In this document: one piece after another, positions 8,181-25,943 of the stretch
Layout: every line of letters starts with the position of its first letter
Position numbering within the stretch: position 1 is the first letter of the stretch
NCBI RefSeq assembly: GCF_001189535.1
Contig: NZ_CP012070.1
Location: forward strand, 1,674,001 to 1,738,000
Direction of reading: 5' to 3'
Origin: Arsenicicoccus sp. oral taxon 190
Lineage (GTDB): Bacteria > Actinomycetota > Actinomycetes > Actinomycetales > Dermatophilaceae
Length of the DNA stretch: 64,000 bases
Program-made: the position numbers and the translations under genes
Notes under the pieces: generated by a model
Seen by the model: the letters and a program-made list of their open reading frames with translations, nothing else
Told to the model about the DNA's origin: nothing
The model's database searches: none

Positions 8181-9023
8181 GTGTCCGACCAGCCCTCGCA
8201 CGACCCCTTCGCCACGAGCGACGAGGCCGACGGGCGCGACGCCGCGCAGCCCGTCGAGACCGCTGACGCCGACACCGAGGTCCGCGAGGCGCCGGTCGAC
8301 GAGGCGCCCGAGGCGGCGCCCGCCGCGGCCGGGGAGCGCTCCGACGCCGCGGCCGAGGAGGCCCCTGCGGCCGAGGTCCCCGACGCGCCGGCGGTCAACC
8401 CGCTGGAGGAGTTCAAGCGCGACCTGCGCATGCTCGAGGGCGACTGGTACGTCGTGCACTCCTACGCCGGCTACGAGAACCGCGTGAAGACCAACCTCGA
8501 GACCCGCGTGACCAGCCTCAACATGGAGCCCTACATCTTCCAGGTGGAGGTCCCCATGGAGGAGGTCACCGAGATCAAGAACGGCCAGCGCAAGACCGTC
8601 CGCCGCGTGCGGATGCCCGGTTACGTGCTGGTGCGCATGGACCTGACCGACGAGAGCTGGGGTGCCGTCCGGCACACGCCCGGCGTCACGGGCTTCGTGG
8701 GCCACACCCACCAGCCGGTGCCGCTGAGCCTCGACGAGGTCGTCACGATGCTCGCCCCGAAGTTCGAGGAGCCCGCGGCCCCCGCCGCGGCCGGTGCGCC
8801 GGCTGCCGGTCAGGGCGCTGCCGCCGGGGCCGCCGCCCGCCCCACGGTGGACGTCGACTTCGAGGTCGGCGAGTCCGTCACGGTGATGGAGGGCCCCTTC
8901 GAGACCCTCGACGCCACGGTTTCTGAGATCAACGCCGAGACCCAGAAGCTCAAGGTGCTCGTCTCGATCTTCGGCCGGGAGACCCCGGTCGAGCTGGGCT
9001 TCAACCAGGTCGCCAAGATCTGA
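8181..9023 (+). CDS. nusG: Transcription termination/antitermination protein NusG
   Basis: 280-residue NusG that binds RNA polymerase and links it to Rho or ribosomal protein S10. The first about 75 residues are an acidic, Ala/Glu-rich extension common in Actinomycetota. The NGN domain follows (from [20 protein letters not shown], about residue 90). A 25-residue Ala/Pro/Gly linker separates it from the KOW domain ([21 protein letters not shown] to the end). GTG start. First gene of the nusG-rplK-rplA group, with rplK 89 bases downstream. Confidence 0.95.
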   Translation: MSDQPSHDPFATSDEADGRDAAQPVETADADTEVREAPVDEAPEAAPAAAGERSDAAAEEAPAAEVPDAPAVNPLEEFKRDLRMLEGDWYVVHSYAGYENRVKTNLETRVTSLNMEPYIFQVEVPMEEVTEIKNGQRKTVRRVRMPGYVLVRMDLTDESWGAVRHTPGVTGFVGHTHQPVPLSLDEVVTMLAPKFEEPAAPAAAGAPAAGQGAAAGAAARPTVDVDFEVGESVTVMEGPFETLDATVSEINAETQKLKVLVSIFGRETPVELGFNQVAKI

Positions 9024-9112
9024 GCCGGCCCACCGCCCTGCGGCACCCCGCAGGGCTGCAACCGGGTCATCGCCCACGGCGTCGGCCCACCACCAGGTAA
9101 GGAACACATCAC

Positions 9113-9553
9113 ATGCCTCCCAAGAAGAAGGTCTCCGGCTTCATCAAGCTGCAGATCCAGGCTGGTGCCGCGACGCCGGCGCCGCCCGTCGGCCCCGCGC
9201 TGGGTCAGCACGGCGTCAACATCATGGAGTTCGTCAAGGCCTACAACGCCGCGACGGAGTCCCAGCGTGGCAACGTCATCCCGGTCGAGATCACGGTCTA
9301 CGAGGACCGCTCGTTCACCTTCATCACCAAGACGCCGCCGGCCGCCGAGCTGATCAAGAAGGCCGCGGGCGTCCCCAAGGGCTCCGGCGTCCCCAACAAG
9401 ACCAAGGTCGCCACCCTCTCGGCCGACCAGGTCCGCGAGATCGCCCAGCAGAAGATGCAGGACCTCAACGCCAACGACCTCGAGATGGCCGCCCGCATCA
9501 TCGCCGGCACCGCCCGCTCGATGGGCATCAACACCCCCGGTTACGAGTCCTGA
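9113..9553 (+). CDS. rplK: 50S ribosomal protein L11
   Basis: uL11, 146 residues, part of the GTPase-associated centre with L10 and L7/L12. The N-terminal helix region ([19 protein letters not shown]) carries the proline-rich segment contacted by thiostrepton, and the C-terminal RNA-binding domain ends [19 protein letters not shown] 9113 has GTAAGGA upstream. Co-transcribed with rplA. Confidence 0.97.
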   Translation: MPPKKKVSGFIKLQIQAGAATPAPPVGPALGQHGVNIMEFVKAYNAATESQRGNVIPVEITVYEDRSFTFITKTPPAAELIKKAAGVPKGSGVPNKTKVATLSADQVREIAQQKMQDLNANDLEMAARIIAGTARSMGINTPGYES

Positions 9554-9670
9554 TCTCGTGACCTGTGGGCCCCACCGGGGCTCGCCCGTGGCAGGACCCG
9601 CGCTGGTCCGACGACCACGACTCCACCCGGGTCGGCTCCGCGTCGACCCACGAAGCACGAGGAGCAGCAC

Positions 9671-10390
9671 ATGAAGCGCAGCAAGGCCTACCGCGCCGCG
9701 GCGGACAAGATCGAGGAGGGCAAGCTCTACGCCCCGCTCGAGGCCGTCCGCCTGGCCAAGGAGACCGCGTCCACCAAGTACGACTCGACCGTCGAGGTCG
9801 CGTTCCGCCTGGGTGTCGACCCCCGCAAGGCCGACCAGATGGTGCGCGGCACCGTCAACCTCCCGCACGGCACCGGCAAGACCGCTCGCGTGCTCGTCTT
9901 CGCCAACGGCGAGAAGGCCGAGGCGGCCCGTGCCGCCGGCGCCGACTTCGTCGGCTCGGACGACATGCTGGAGAAGGTCCAGGGCGGCTGGCTCGACTTC
10001 GACGCCGTCGTCGCGACCCCGGACCTCATGGGCAAGGTCGGTCGTCTGGGCAAGGTGCTGGGCCCGCGTGGCCTCATGCCCAACCCCAAGACGGGCACCG
10101 TGACCATGGACGTCGCCAAGGCCGTCAGCGACATCAAGGGCGGCAAGATCGAGTTCCGCGTCGACAAGCACGCCAACCTCCACTTCATCATCGGCAAGGC
10201 GTCCTTCGACGAGAAGGCGCTGGTCGACAACTACGCCGCCGCGCTCGAGGAGATCCTGCGCCTCAAGCCGTCGGCCTCCAAGGGTCGCTACATCACCAAG
10301 GCCACGCTGGCCACGACGATGGGCCCCGGCATCCCGCTGGACGCCAACCGCACCCGTAACCTCACCTCCGAGGGGGAGGAGCAGGCCTGA
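9671..10390 (+). CDS. rplA: 50S ribosomal protein L1
   Basis: uL1 of the L1 stalk, 239 residues, full length. Conserved blocks include [40 protein letters not shown] and the C-terminal [21 protein letters not shown] 9671 follows GAGGAG. The gene ends just before a perfect hairpin terminator, so the secE/nusG/rplKA unit stops here. L1 often represses its own operon by binding mRNA; no such site was identified. Confidence 0.97.
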   Translation: MKRSKAYRAAADKIEEGKLYAPLEAVRLAKETASTKYDSTVEVAFRLGVDPRKADQMVRGTVNLPHGTGKTARVLVFANGEKAEAARAAGADFVGSDDMLEKVQGGWLDFDAVVATPDLMGKVGRLGKVLGPRGLMPNPKTGTVTMDVAKAVSDIKGGKIEFRVDKHANLHFIIGKASFDEKALVDNYAAALEEILRLKPSASKGRYITKATLATTMGPGIPLDANRTRNLTSEGEEQA

Positions 10391-10407
10391 GCCTGACCTC
10401 TCGCGCC

Positions 10408-10440
10408 ACGACGCCCGGACCCTCGCGGTCCGGGCGTCGT
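10408..10440 (+). terminator. Terminator after rplA
   Basis: Perfect 14-bp stem ACGACGCCCGGACC/GGTCCGGGCGTCGT with a CTCGC loop, 17 bases after the rplA stop. No U tract. Confidence 0.85.
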
Positions 10441-10479
10441 CGTGTCCGCCGTCGTCGTGTCCGCCCGTCGTCGTGCGCC
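10436..10479 (+). repeat. 15-bp tandem repeat
   Basis: GTCGTCGTGTCCGCC at 10436-10450 and 10451-10465, then a truncated third copy GTCGTCGTGCGCC at 10467-10479. It starts inside the right arm of the rplA terminator and may have grown from it by slippage. Confidence 0.75.
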
Positions 10480-10516
10480 CCGGGTGCGCCTCGGCCGTAT
10501 GCCGCCCCCGCCCGAC

Positions 10517-10522
10517 TACCAT
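10517..10522 (+). promoter_or_regulatory. Probable -10 box, leaderless promoter of lipoprotein gene
   Basis: TACCAT ends eight bases before the ATG at 10531 with no ribosome binding site between. Same layout as hadA and truA. No clear -35. Confidence 0.45.
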
Positions 10523-10530
10523 CGAGCATC

Positions 10531-11589
10531 ATGCGCCGCCGTCCCGCCGACCGTCCCCGTGCGACCTCCTGGCGCCTCGGGCTGCTGGCCGTGGTGACCG
10601 CCGCCGGGCTGTGCGGGTGCGTGGCGGGATCGAGCACCAGCCGCTCCACGCTGGGGGCCGCCACGTCGGCCCCGACCAGCCAGGCGACCGCGACGCTGCC
10701 CACGGAGGGTGCTTCCCTCGCGGGGCGCACGCCCGACCCCAACGCCCAGCCCGTCCCGACGGGGGAGGGGGTCCCCGGGGCGGAGTTCGGCCAGACGATG
10801 CGCGACGTCATCGCGGCCAAGGGGAGCGTGCGGATGGCCATGACGACCGTGGCCGGGGGCGCCACGGCCCAGGTCGACACGCGCAGCAAGGCCATGCAGG
10901 TCCAGGTCGCCGCCGGCGGCCGGACGGTGACGCTGGTGCACCTCGGGGACAAGACCTGGGTCAAGGGCGCCGGGACGGTGCAGGTGCCGCTGCCGCCCGC
11001 CAAGCCCGGCGACCGGCCCCGCACCGACACCCGCCACTGGCTGCAGCTGGACCCCGGCGGCGCCGACGCGATCAGCCGCAAGCTGGGCCCGCAGGCCAAG
11101 GTGGCGCAGACCCTGGACCCCGGCCGCTTCACGGGGATGCTGGACGGCCTGCTGGGGGACAAGACCCCCCGGGGGGACGGCTCCCAGGTGGTCTTCTCGG
11201 TGCCCCCGGCGCAGTACCTCGACGCCGTGGCCGCGCCGGACGCGCTGCGCAGCACCGTCAGGAAGCCCGTGGCGCTGGTCGTCCTGCTGGACGCCTCGGG
11301 CCAGCCGACCTCCGTCACGACGACCCTCACCACCGACAAGGGCGAGGTCACCGACCGCACGGAGTACTCCCGCTGGGGTCAACCGGTCTCCGTGGAGGCG
11401 CCGTCGCCCGACGACGTGGCACCCGCCCCGGGGAGCCCCGCCACCGGCAACGGCGCCGCCAACGGCACCGGCGGGACGACCGCATCGCCCACGGCCCCCG
11501 CAGGCGCCCCGTCTGCCGCACCCTCGGGCACCGTGTCGACCACCGCGTCGGCCGGGGCGACGCCCGCCCCGACGGCCACCTCGCGCTGA
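10531..11589 (+). CDS. LppX/LprAFG-like lipoprotein
   Basis: 352-residue predicted secreted lipoprotein. The N-terminus has arginines, a hydrophobic stretch (LGLLAVVTAAG) and a lipobox-like LCGC with the acylated cysteine at about residue 30. The middle (about 90-265) resembles the LppX/LprAFG fold: an amphipathic start (MRDVIAAKGSVRMAM), repeated beta-strand pattern and a LGDKTWVKG segment. Mycobacterial relatives carry lipids across the envelope. The last about 60 residues are Ala/Pro/Thr/Ser-rich. It lies between rplA and rplJ and is probably transcribed alone. The family assignment rests on pattern only. Confidence 0.7.
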   Translation: MRRRPADRPRATSWRLGLLAVVTAAGLCGCVAGSSTSRSTLGAATSAPTSQATATLPTEGASLAGRTPDPNAQPVPTGEGVPGAEFGQTMRDVIAAKGSVRMAMTTVAGGATAQVDTRSKAMQVQVAAGGRTVTLVHLGDKTWVKGAGTVQVPLPPAKPGDRPRTDTRHWLQLDPGGADAISRKLGPQAKVAQTLDPGRFTGMLDGLLGDKTPRGDGSQVVFSVPPAQYLDAVAAPDALRSTVRKPVALVVLLDASGQPTSVTTTLTTDKGEVTDRTEYSRWGQPVSVEAPSPDDVAPAPGSPATGNGAANGTGGTTASPTAPAGAPSAAPSGTVSTTASAGATPAPTATSR

Positions 11590-11595
11590 GCCGAT

Positions 11596-11625
11596 TTGGT
11601 GACCGGGCCCGCCGGCCCGTACCCT
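11596..11625 (+). promoter_or_regulatory. Promoter of rplJL
   Basis: TTGGTG (11596-11601), 18-bp spacer, TACCCT (11620-11625). It is placed right before the conserved L10 leader. Confidence 0.65.
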
Positions 11626-11630
11626 GGTCG

Positions 11631-11756
11631 AGACCAATGACCGCCGGTCTGCCGTGCACCACGTCCCTCGTGGGTCGTGCGAGCGGCACGAAGGTCCCAC
11701 GAGCGTGGGCGTCCGACGCAGGTGAGCGTGATTCCCCGCTCGACTCGTCGAGCCTG
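11631..11756 (+). ncRNA. Ribosomal protein L10 leader
   Basis: The 5' leader of rplJ carries the paired elements expected of an L10 leader: GACCGCCGGTC near 11640 and GACGCAGGTGAGCG near 11715. Between them lie stem-forming segments such as CCTCGTGGG and the complementary CCCACGAGCG. In bacteria L10, with or without L7/L12, binds this leader to repress its own operon. The assignment is by position and motif; exact boundaries are approximate. Confidence 0.7.
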
Positions 11757-11757
11757 T

Positions 11758-11790
11758 GAGCCCCGTGCGCCTGCGCCGGGGCTCTTTCTC
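11758..11790 (+). terminator. Attenuator hairpin upstream of rplJ
   Basis: GAGCCCCG and CGGGGCTC form an 8-bp stem followed by TTTCTC, one of the few hairpins in the window with a T-rich tail. It lies between the L10 leader and rplJ, where L10 binding would be expected to switch termination. Confidence 0.7.
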
Positions 11791-11827
11791 ATGTGGCCAC
11801 CGGCTTCACGCTACGGAAGGAGGCCAC

Positions 11828-12433
11828 ATGGCAACGGCTGAGAAGCAGGCTGCCATCGCCGAGATCGCGGACAAGTTCCGTGGCTCGGGTGCGGCCGTGC
11901 TGACGGAGTACCGCGGTCTGACCGTGAAGCAGCTCTCCGAGCTGCGCGGCTCGATCCGTGAGCACGCTACCTACGCCGTGGTCAAGAACACGCTGACCAA
12001 GCTCGCCGCGAAGGAGGCCGGGATCACGGCCTTCGACGGGCACCTGACCGGTCCGAGCGCCATCGTCTTCGTGACGGGCGACCCGGTCGAGACGGCCAAG
12101 GGTCTGCGTGACTTCGCCAAGGCCAACCCGGCCCTTGTCATCAAGGCCGGGGTGCTCGACGGCAAGCCGTTGAGCCCCGAGGAGATCACCAAGCTCGCGG
12201 ACCTCGAGTCCCGCGAGGTGCTCCTCGCCAAGCTGGCGGGCGCCATGAACGCCTCGCTCAGCAAGGCTGTCTACCTCTTCGCCGCTCCTCTGTCGCAGAC
12301 GGCCCGCGTGGTCGACGCCCTGCGCCAGAAGGTCGAGGCCGAGGGTCCTGTCGCGGCTGCTCCGGCCGCCGACTCCGCCGAGGCCCCGGCCGAGGCTACC
12401 GACGACGTCGCCGCGGGTGGCGACGAGAGCTGA
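11828..12433 (+). CDS. rplJ: 50S ribosomal protein L10
   Basis: uL10, 201 residues, base of the L7/L12 stalk. The start is ATG 11828 ([19 protein letters not shown]) with a strong GGAGG seven bases upstream. An in-frame GTG at 11756 lies inside the attenuator and is not used. The conserved block [19 protein letters not shown] and the C-terminal helix ([10 protein letters not shown]) that binds L7/L12 dimers are present. It ends in an Ala/Glu/Asp tail. rplL follows after 69 bases. Confidence 0.96.
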   Translation: MATAEKQAAIAEIADKFRGSGAAVLTEYRGLTVKQLSELRGSIREHATYAVVKNTLTKLAAKEAGITAFDGHLTGPSAIVFVTGDPVETAKGLRDFAKANPALVIKAGVLDGKPLSPEEITKLADLESREVLLAKLAGAMNASLSKAVYLFAAPLSQTARVVDALRQKVEAEGPVAAAPAADSAEAPAEATDDVAAGGDES

Positions 12434-12502
12434 TCTGCCACTTGGCAGCTCGCTCGACCAACACCAACGCCACTCACGGCACAGACCAGGAAGGAAGCCA
12501 CC

Positions 12503-12898
12503 ATGGCTAAGCTCAGCACCGACGAGCTCCTTGAGGCCTTCAAGGAGATGACCCTGATCGAGCTCTCCGAGTTCGTCAAGCAGTTCGAGGAGACGTTCAA
12601 CGTCACCGCCGCGGCCCCGGTTGCCGTCGCGGGTGCGGCCCCGGCCGCGGGCGGCGCCGGCGGCGAGGCCGCCGCTGCCGAGGAGAAGGACGAGTTCGAC
12701 GTCATCCTCACCGCCGCGGGCGACAAGAAGATCCAGGTCATCAAGGAGGTCCGCGCGCTGACCTCCCTCGGCCTGAAGGAGGCCAAGGACCTGGTGGACG
12801 GCGCTCCCAAGCCCGTCCTCGAGGGTGTCAACAAGGAGGCCGCGGACAAGGCCAAGGCTGCCCTCGAGGGCGCCGGCGCCTCCGTCGAGCTCAAGTGA
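12503..12898 (+). CDS. rplL: 50S ribosomal protein L7/L12
   Basis: bL12, 131 residues, stalk protein that recruits translation GTPases. The N-terminal dimerisation domain ([20 protein letters not shown]) is followed by an Ala/Gly hinge. The C-terminal domain starts [20 protein letters not shown] and contains [21 protein letters not shown] 12503 has AGGAAGG upstream. A strong terminator follows. Confidence 0.97.
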   Translation: MAKLSTDELLEAFKEMTLIELSEFVKQFEETFNVTAAAPVAVAGAAPAAGGAGGEAAAAEEKDEFDVILTAAGDKKIQVIKEVRALTSLGLKEAKDLVDGAPKPVLEGVNKEAADKAKAALEGAGASVELK

Positions 12899-12935
12899 TC
12901 TCGGGCTGGATCACGTCCGGCCGCTGATCTCCCGC

Positions 12936-12970
12936 AGAGCGGGCCGCACCCCCTGGGTGCGGCCCGCTCT
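12936..12970 (+). terminator. Terminator after rplL
   Basis: Perfect 16-bp stem AGAGCGGGCCGCACCC/GGGTGCGGCCCGCTCT with a 3-base loop, 37 bases after rplL. Confidence 0.85.
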
Positions 12971-13019
12971 CGCATGCGCGCCGGCCGTGCGCGGGCGGGC
13001 ACCCCGGGGTGCGGGGGAG

Positions 13020-13042
13020 CGGCATACGGGTCACGTATGCCG
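13020..13042. repeat. GGCATAC inverted pair
   Basis: CGGCATACG-GGTCA-CGTATGCCG, a perfect 9-bp inverted repeat with a 5-base spacer, 18 bases upstream of the first rpoB promoter. It may be a hairpin or a protein-binding palindrome. The same word recurs at other intergenic hairpins of the window. Confidence 0.8.
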
Positions 13043-13060
13043 CGACACCGCCCGGTGTGC

Positions 13061-13089
13061 TTGACGACGCCCCCGACCCGCCGCATAGT
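13061..13089 (+). promoter_or_regulatory. rpoBC promoter P1
   Basis: TTGACG (13061-13066), 17-bp spacer, CATAGT (13084-13089). Very close to the sigma-A consensus for a high-GC genome. Confidence 0.65.
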
Positions 13090-13185
13090 GATGGGGCACG
13101 AGGCCATCTGCCGAGGTCGAGCCCGGGCCGGTCCAGCGACCAGCCTGCGCGAGCTCCCCCGACGTGGTCGGCTGGTCGTGCTTGA

Positions 13186-13215
13186 TTGGACGTGTCTGGC
13201 GCTGTCGGCTATGCT
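13186..13215 (+). promoter_or_regulatory. rpoBC promoter P2
   Basis: TTGGAC (13186-13191), 18-bp spacer, TATGCT (13210-13215), 165 bases upstream of the rpoB start. Confidence 0.6.
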
Positions 13216-13380
13216 GTCGCTTTGCGCTGCCTTGTTGCCGCGCGCCCAGCCAGCCGCCGCCCGTGACCCGCCCGCCGGACCTGCCCCGGTCCCTCCCGGT
13301 TCCCGGTCCCCGGATGCTGCCGGGGGCGTGGCGCGTGCTCGCTTCGTCTCCATAGCTCCAGGCCCGTGGAAGGACCATCC

Positions 13381-16866
<3,486 letters not shown>

Positions 16867-16876
16867 CGGTCTGTCC

Positions 16877-16935
16877 CCGTATGGCGCAGCGCGGCTCCTG
16901 AGCCGACCGGCCTGGGAGCCGCGCTCGCCATACGG
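16877..16935 (+). repeat. Long hairpin between rpoB and rpoC
   Basis: Arms CCGTATGGCG plus AGCGCGGCTCC and GGAGCCGCGCT plus CGCCATACGG give a 21-bp stem with a single bulged C and a 16-base loop. It starts 10 bases after the rpoB stop. The outer arms are the GTATGGC/GCCATAC word. It could attenuate rpoC, be cut by RNase III, or mark a sequence-specific element. Confidence 0.85.
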
Positions 16936-17039
16936 CACGACCCGAAGGACAACGCACGCCGGACCCGTCAGGGGACGGCCACGACAACCGTTCAGACCCA
17001 CAGACTTTGAATCAGTCGCAAGACGAGAGAAGGACACAC

Positions 17040-20924
<3,885 letters not shown>

Positions 20925-20942
20925 TCGTCACGGACGCTCGTG

Positions 20943-20977
20943 GCGCGGGCCGGTTCCCCTCGGGAGCCGGCCCGCGC
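20943..20977 (+). terminator. Terminator after rpoC
   Basis: 16-bp stem GCGCGGGCCGGTTCCC/GGGAGCCGGCCCGCGC with one G.U pair and a CTC loop, 18 bases after the stop. Confidence 0.85.
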
Positions 20978-21057
20978 CGCTGCCCGCGCCTGTCACCAGC
21001 ACCGACAGTGGGGACCCCCCTGCCGTGGGGGACCTCGCGGGGTGGGCTGCCGGTGAT

Positions 21058-21087
21058 TTGGAGCGCCCCGTGATATCGCGGTAATCT
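21058..21087 (+). promoter_or_regulatory. str operon (rpsL) promoter
   Basis: TTGGAG (21058-21063), 18-bp spacer, TAATCT (21082-21087) in an AT-richer patch after the rpoC terminator. A TTGACA at 21105 has no matching -10 and was not called. Confidence 0.55.
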
Positions 21088-21335
21088 TGTTCACTGTGTC
21101 GTGCTTGACACGGACACACTGTGCCCTCTCCGACGAGGCGGCCGCCGGTGCGATAGCGCCGGTGGTCCTGCGACGGAAGACCACACCCCTCCTGCCTGGC
21201 GCCCGCGACCTCGTCGTGGGAGTGCGGGGAGGAGCACCGCCCGATACACCCGACCTCGGGACGTGGCGAGCGGCATGACAAGGAGTCCGACCGGGTGACC
21301 GGCCGGGCTGACCATCAGATACGTACGGAGACTAC

Positions 21336-21710
21336 GTGCCAACCATCAACCAGCTCGTCCGCAAGGGCCGGCAGGACAAGGTCGACAAGAACAAGACCCC
21401 TGCCCTCAAGGGCAGCCCGCAGCGCCGTGGCGTCTGCACCCGCGTCTACACCACCACCCCCAAGAAGCCGAACTCCGCGCTGCGCAAGGTCGCTCGCGTC
21501 AAGCTGACCTCCGGCATCGAGGTCACGGCATACATCCCGGGCGTGGGTCACAACCTGCAGGAGCACTCGATCGTGCTCGTGCGCGGTGGGCGTGTGAAGG
21601 ACCTTCCCGGCGTCCGCTACAAGATCATCCGCGGCTCCCTCGACACCCAGGGTGTCAAGAACCGCAAGCAGGCTCGCAGCCGCTACGGCGCCAAGAAGGA
21701 GAAGAAGTAA
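21336..21710 (+). CDS. rpsL: 30S ribosomal protein S12
   Basis: uS12, 124 residues, decoding-centre protein. The [11 protein letters not shown] block (from residue 41) and [14 protein letters not shown] are unaltered, so the lysines mutated in streptomycin-resistant strains are wild type. GTG start. Its TAA overlaps the rpsG ATG by one base (TAATG), implying translational coupling. Confidence 0.97.
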   Translation: MPTINQLVRKGRQDKVDKNKTPALKGSPQRRGVCTRVYTTTPKKPNSALRKVARVKLTSGIEVTAYIPGVGHNLQEHSIVLVRGGRVKDLPGVRYKIIRGSLDTQGVKNRKQARSRYGAKKEKK

Positions 21711-22180
21711 TGCCTCGTAAGGGCCCCGCTCCGAAGCGCCCCCTGGTCGTCGACCCCGTCTACGGCTCGCCGCTGGTGACCCAGCTGGTCAACAAGATCC
21801 TGCTGGACGGCAAGAAGTCCATCGCCGAGAACATCGTGTACGGCGCCCTCGAGGGCTGCCGCGAGAAGACCGGCTCCGACCCGGTCGTGATCCTCAAGCG
21901 CGCCCTGGACAACGTGAAGCCGGCCCTGGAGGTCAAGTCCCGCCGCGTCGGCGGTGCGACCTACCAGGTCCCGGTCGAGGTCAAGCCCGGCCGCGCCACC
22001 ACCCTGTCGCTGCGCTGGCTGGTCGGCTACTCGCGCCAGCGTCGGGAGAAGACCATGACCGAGCGCCTCATGAACGAGATCCTCGACGCCAGCAACGGCC
22101 TCGGTGCCGCGGTCAAGCGTCGCGAGGACACCCACAAGATGGCCGAGTCCAACAAGGCCTTCGCGCACTACCGCTGGTAA
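21710..22180 (+). CDS. rpsG: 30S ribosomal protein S7
   Basis: uS7, 156 residues, 16S rRNA head-assembly protein. The start [20 protein letters not shown] and the conserved [19 protein letters not shown] and [20 protein letters not shown] segments are full length. In many bacteria S7 represses the str operon by binding its mRNA; no site was recognised here. fusA follows after 111 bases. Confidence 0.97.
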   Translation: MPRKGPAPKRPLVVDPVYGSPLVTQLVNKILLDGKKSIAENIVYGALEGCREKTGSDPVVILKRALDNVKPALEVKSRRVGGATYQVPVEVKPGRATTLSLRWLVGYSRQRREKTMTERLMNEILDASNGLGAAVKRREDTHKMAESNKAFAHYRW

Positions 22181-22291
22181 GACCTGCACGCGGGCGGCGT
22201 GGGGAGCACCGACGCCGCCCGCACCACCGGACCTCCTCCCGGAGCGTGCCGGCCTGCTGCACCACCGACTCGAAGAGATGAGATAACAGAC

Positions 22292-24394
<2,103 letters not shown>

Positions 24395-24400
24395 CCGATT

Positions 24401-24433
24401 CGGAGGTCTGGCGCCTTCGGCGCTAGACTTCCG
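24401..24433 (+). terminator. Hairpin between fusA and tuf
   Basis: CGGAGGTCTGGCGC and GCGCTAGACTTCCG pair over 14 positions (G.U pairs included) around a CTTCG loop, seven bases after fusA. It may partly terminate or be a processing point that lets tuf be expressed at a different level. Confidence 0.6.
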
Positions 24434-24528
24434 GATCGCGTCTCATCCAGCACCACCCACACAAGACGACGCCACGTCCTGCTTGGTCGTACGGCGTAAC
24501 ACCAAAGAAGTCCTGAGGAGGACCCCAA

Positions 24529-25722
24529 GTGGCGAAGGCTAAGTTCGAGCGGACCAAGCCGCACGTCAACATCGGCACCATCGGTCACATCGACCACGGT
24601 AAGACGACGCTGACGGCTGCTATCTCCAAGGTTCTGCACGACGAGTACCCGGACCTGAACCCGCAGTTCGCTTTCGAGGACATCGACAAGGCCCCCGAGG
24701 AGCGTCAGCGCGGCATCACCATCTCGATCGCTCACATCGAGTACCAGACCGAGAGCCGCCACTACGCCCACGTCGACTGCCCCGGTCACGCGGACTACGT
24801 CAAGAACATGATCACCGGTGCGGCGCAGATGGACGGCGCGATCCTCGTCGTCGCCGCCACCGACGGCCCGATGCCGCAGACGAAGGAGCACGTCCTCCTG
24901 GCCCGCCAGGTCGGCGTCCCCTACATCGTCGTGGCGCTCAACAAGACCGACATGGTCGACGACGAGGAGATCCTCGAGCTCGTCGAGATGGAGGTCCGCG
25001 AGCTGCTGACCGACTACGAGTTCCCCGGTGACGACCTGCCCGTCGTCCGCATCTCCGCGCTCAAGGCGCTCGAGGGCGACCCCGAGTGGACCAAGACCGT
25101 GGTCGAGCTCATGAAGACCGTGGACGAGTACATCCCGGAGCCGGAGCGCGACACCGACAAGCCGTTCATGATGCCGATCGAGGACGTCTTCACGATCACC
25201 GGTCGTGGCACGGTCGTCACCGGCCGCATCGAGCGCGGTGTCCTCAAGGTCAACGAGGAGGTCGAGATCGTCGGCATCCGCGAGAAGACCCAGAAGACCA
25301 CCGTCACCGGCATCGAGATGTTCCGCAAGCTCCTCGACGAGGGTCGTGCGGGCGAGAACGTCGGTCTGCTGCTCCGTGGCCTCAAGCGCGAGGAGGTCGA
25401 GCGCGGGCAGGTCGTCTGCAAGCCGGGCTCCATCACCCCGCACACCGAGTTCGAGGCCTCGGCGTACATCCTGTCCAAGGACGAGGGCGGCCGTCACACG
25501 CCGTTCTACGACAACTACCGTCCCCAGTTCTACTTCCGTACCACTGACGTGACGGGCGTCGTCCACCTCCCCGAGGGCACCGAGATGATCATGCCCGGCG
25601 ACAACACCTCCATGAAGGTCGACCTGATCCAGCCGATCGCCATGGAGGAGGGCCTGAAGTTCAACATCCGTGAGGGTGGCCGCACCGTCGGTGCGGGTCA
25701 GGTCACCAAGATCATCAAGTGA
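24529..25722 (+). CDS. tuf: Elongation factor Tu
   Basis: EF-Tu, 397 residues, GTPase that delivers aminoacyl-tRNA to the ribosome. G1 is [11 protein letters not shown], the switch region includes [10 protein letters not shown]3 is [12 protein letters not shown] and G4 is NKTD. Domains II and III follow ([32 protein letters not shown]). GTG start with TGAGGAGG upstream. Two consecutive hairpins close the str operon behind it. Only one tuf copy is present in the window. Confidence 0.97.
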   Translation: MAKAKFERTKPHVNIGTIGHIDHGKTTLTAAISKVLHDEYPDLNPQFAFEDIDKAPEERQRGITISIAHIEYQTESRHYAHVDCPGHADYVKNMITGAAQMDGAILVVAATDGPMPQTKEHVLLARQVGVPYIVVALNKTDMVDDEEILELVEMEVRELLTDYEFPGDDLPVVRISALKALEGDPEWTKTVVELMKTVDEYIPEPERDTDKPFMMPIEDVFTITGRGTVVTGRIERGVLKVNEEVEIVGIREKTQKTTVTGIEMFRKLLDEGRAGENVGLLLRGLKREEVERGQVVCKPGSITPHTEFEASAYILSKDEGGRHTPFYDNYRPQFYFRTTDVTGVVHLPEGTEMIMPGDNTSMKVDLIQPIAMEEGLKFNIREGGRTVGAGQVTKIIK

Positions 25723-25753
25723 TCTCAGCTCCTCCGGGAGCGATCGATCTCGC

Positions 25754-25789
25754 GAGGCGGGGTCCGGACCACGGTCCGGGCCCCGCCTC
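25754..25789 (+). terminator. Terminator after tuf
   Basis: 17-bp near-perfect stem GAGGCGGGGTCCGGACC/GGTCCGGGCCCCGCCTC with one G.U pair; the innermost pairs probably open to form the loop. 31 bases after tuf. Confidence 0.85.
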
Positions 25790-25790
25790 T

Positions 25791-25835
25791 CGGCATACGC
25801 TCGCCGGGTGCGCTCAGGGGCGAGCTCGTATGCCG
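25791..25835. repeat. Second hairpin after tuf, GGCATAC pair
   Basis: CGGCATACG pairs with CGTATGCCG. After a small internal loop, TCGCC pairs with GGCGA. It lies directly behind the tuf terminator and uses the recurrent GGCATAC word as its base. Confidence 0.75.
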
Positions 25836-25943
25836 CACCCGGCCGCCGTGTCGACGGTCACAGGCCGCCCGGGTCGCTGCCCCCGGCGGGGATGCGGCAG
25901 GCTGGGGCTGCACCCCACGACCCCGCTCGGGAGGACTTCACCC

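Larger units (their letters stand above)
12899..13380 (+). other. Intergenic region rplL-rpoB
   Basis: 482 bases without a protein gene. In order it holds the rplL terminator, a perfect 9-bp inverted repeat of the GGCATAC word, two sigma-A-like promoters, and a leader of about 160 bases. Separate promoters show that rpoBC need not depend on rplJL transcription. Confidence 0.75.
20925..21335 (+). other. Intergenic region rpoC-rpsL
   Basis: 411 bases with the rpoC terminator (20943-20977), a predicted promoter (21058-21087) and a 5' leader of about 240 bases to rpsL. Apart from a short GTGTC/GACAC dyad at 21096-21111, nothing else is clear. No protein gene is supported. Confidence 0.6.

Noticed and set aside
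13366..13368. GTG as the rpoB start
   Set aside because: It has no ribosome binding site, whereas TTG 13381 has GGAAGGA at the right distance and gives the AASR start typical of actinobacterial RpoB.
21105..21110. Perfect TTGACA upstream of rpsL
   Set aside because: The position 16-18 bp downstream has no -10-like hexamer. The TTGGAG/TAATCT pair just upstream is the better promoter.
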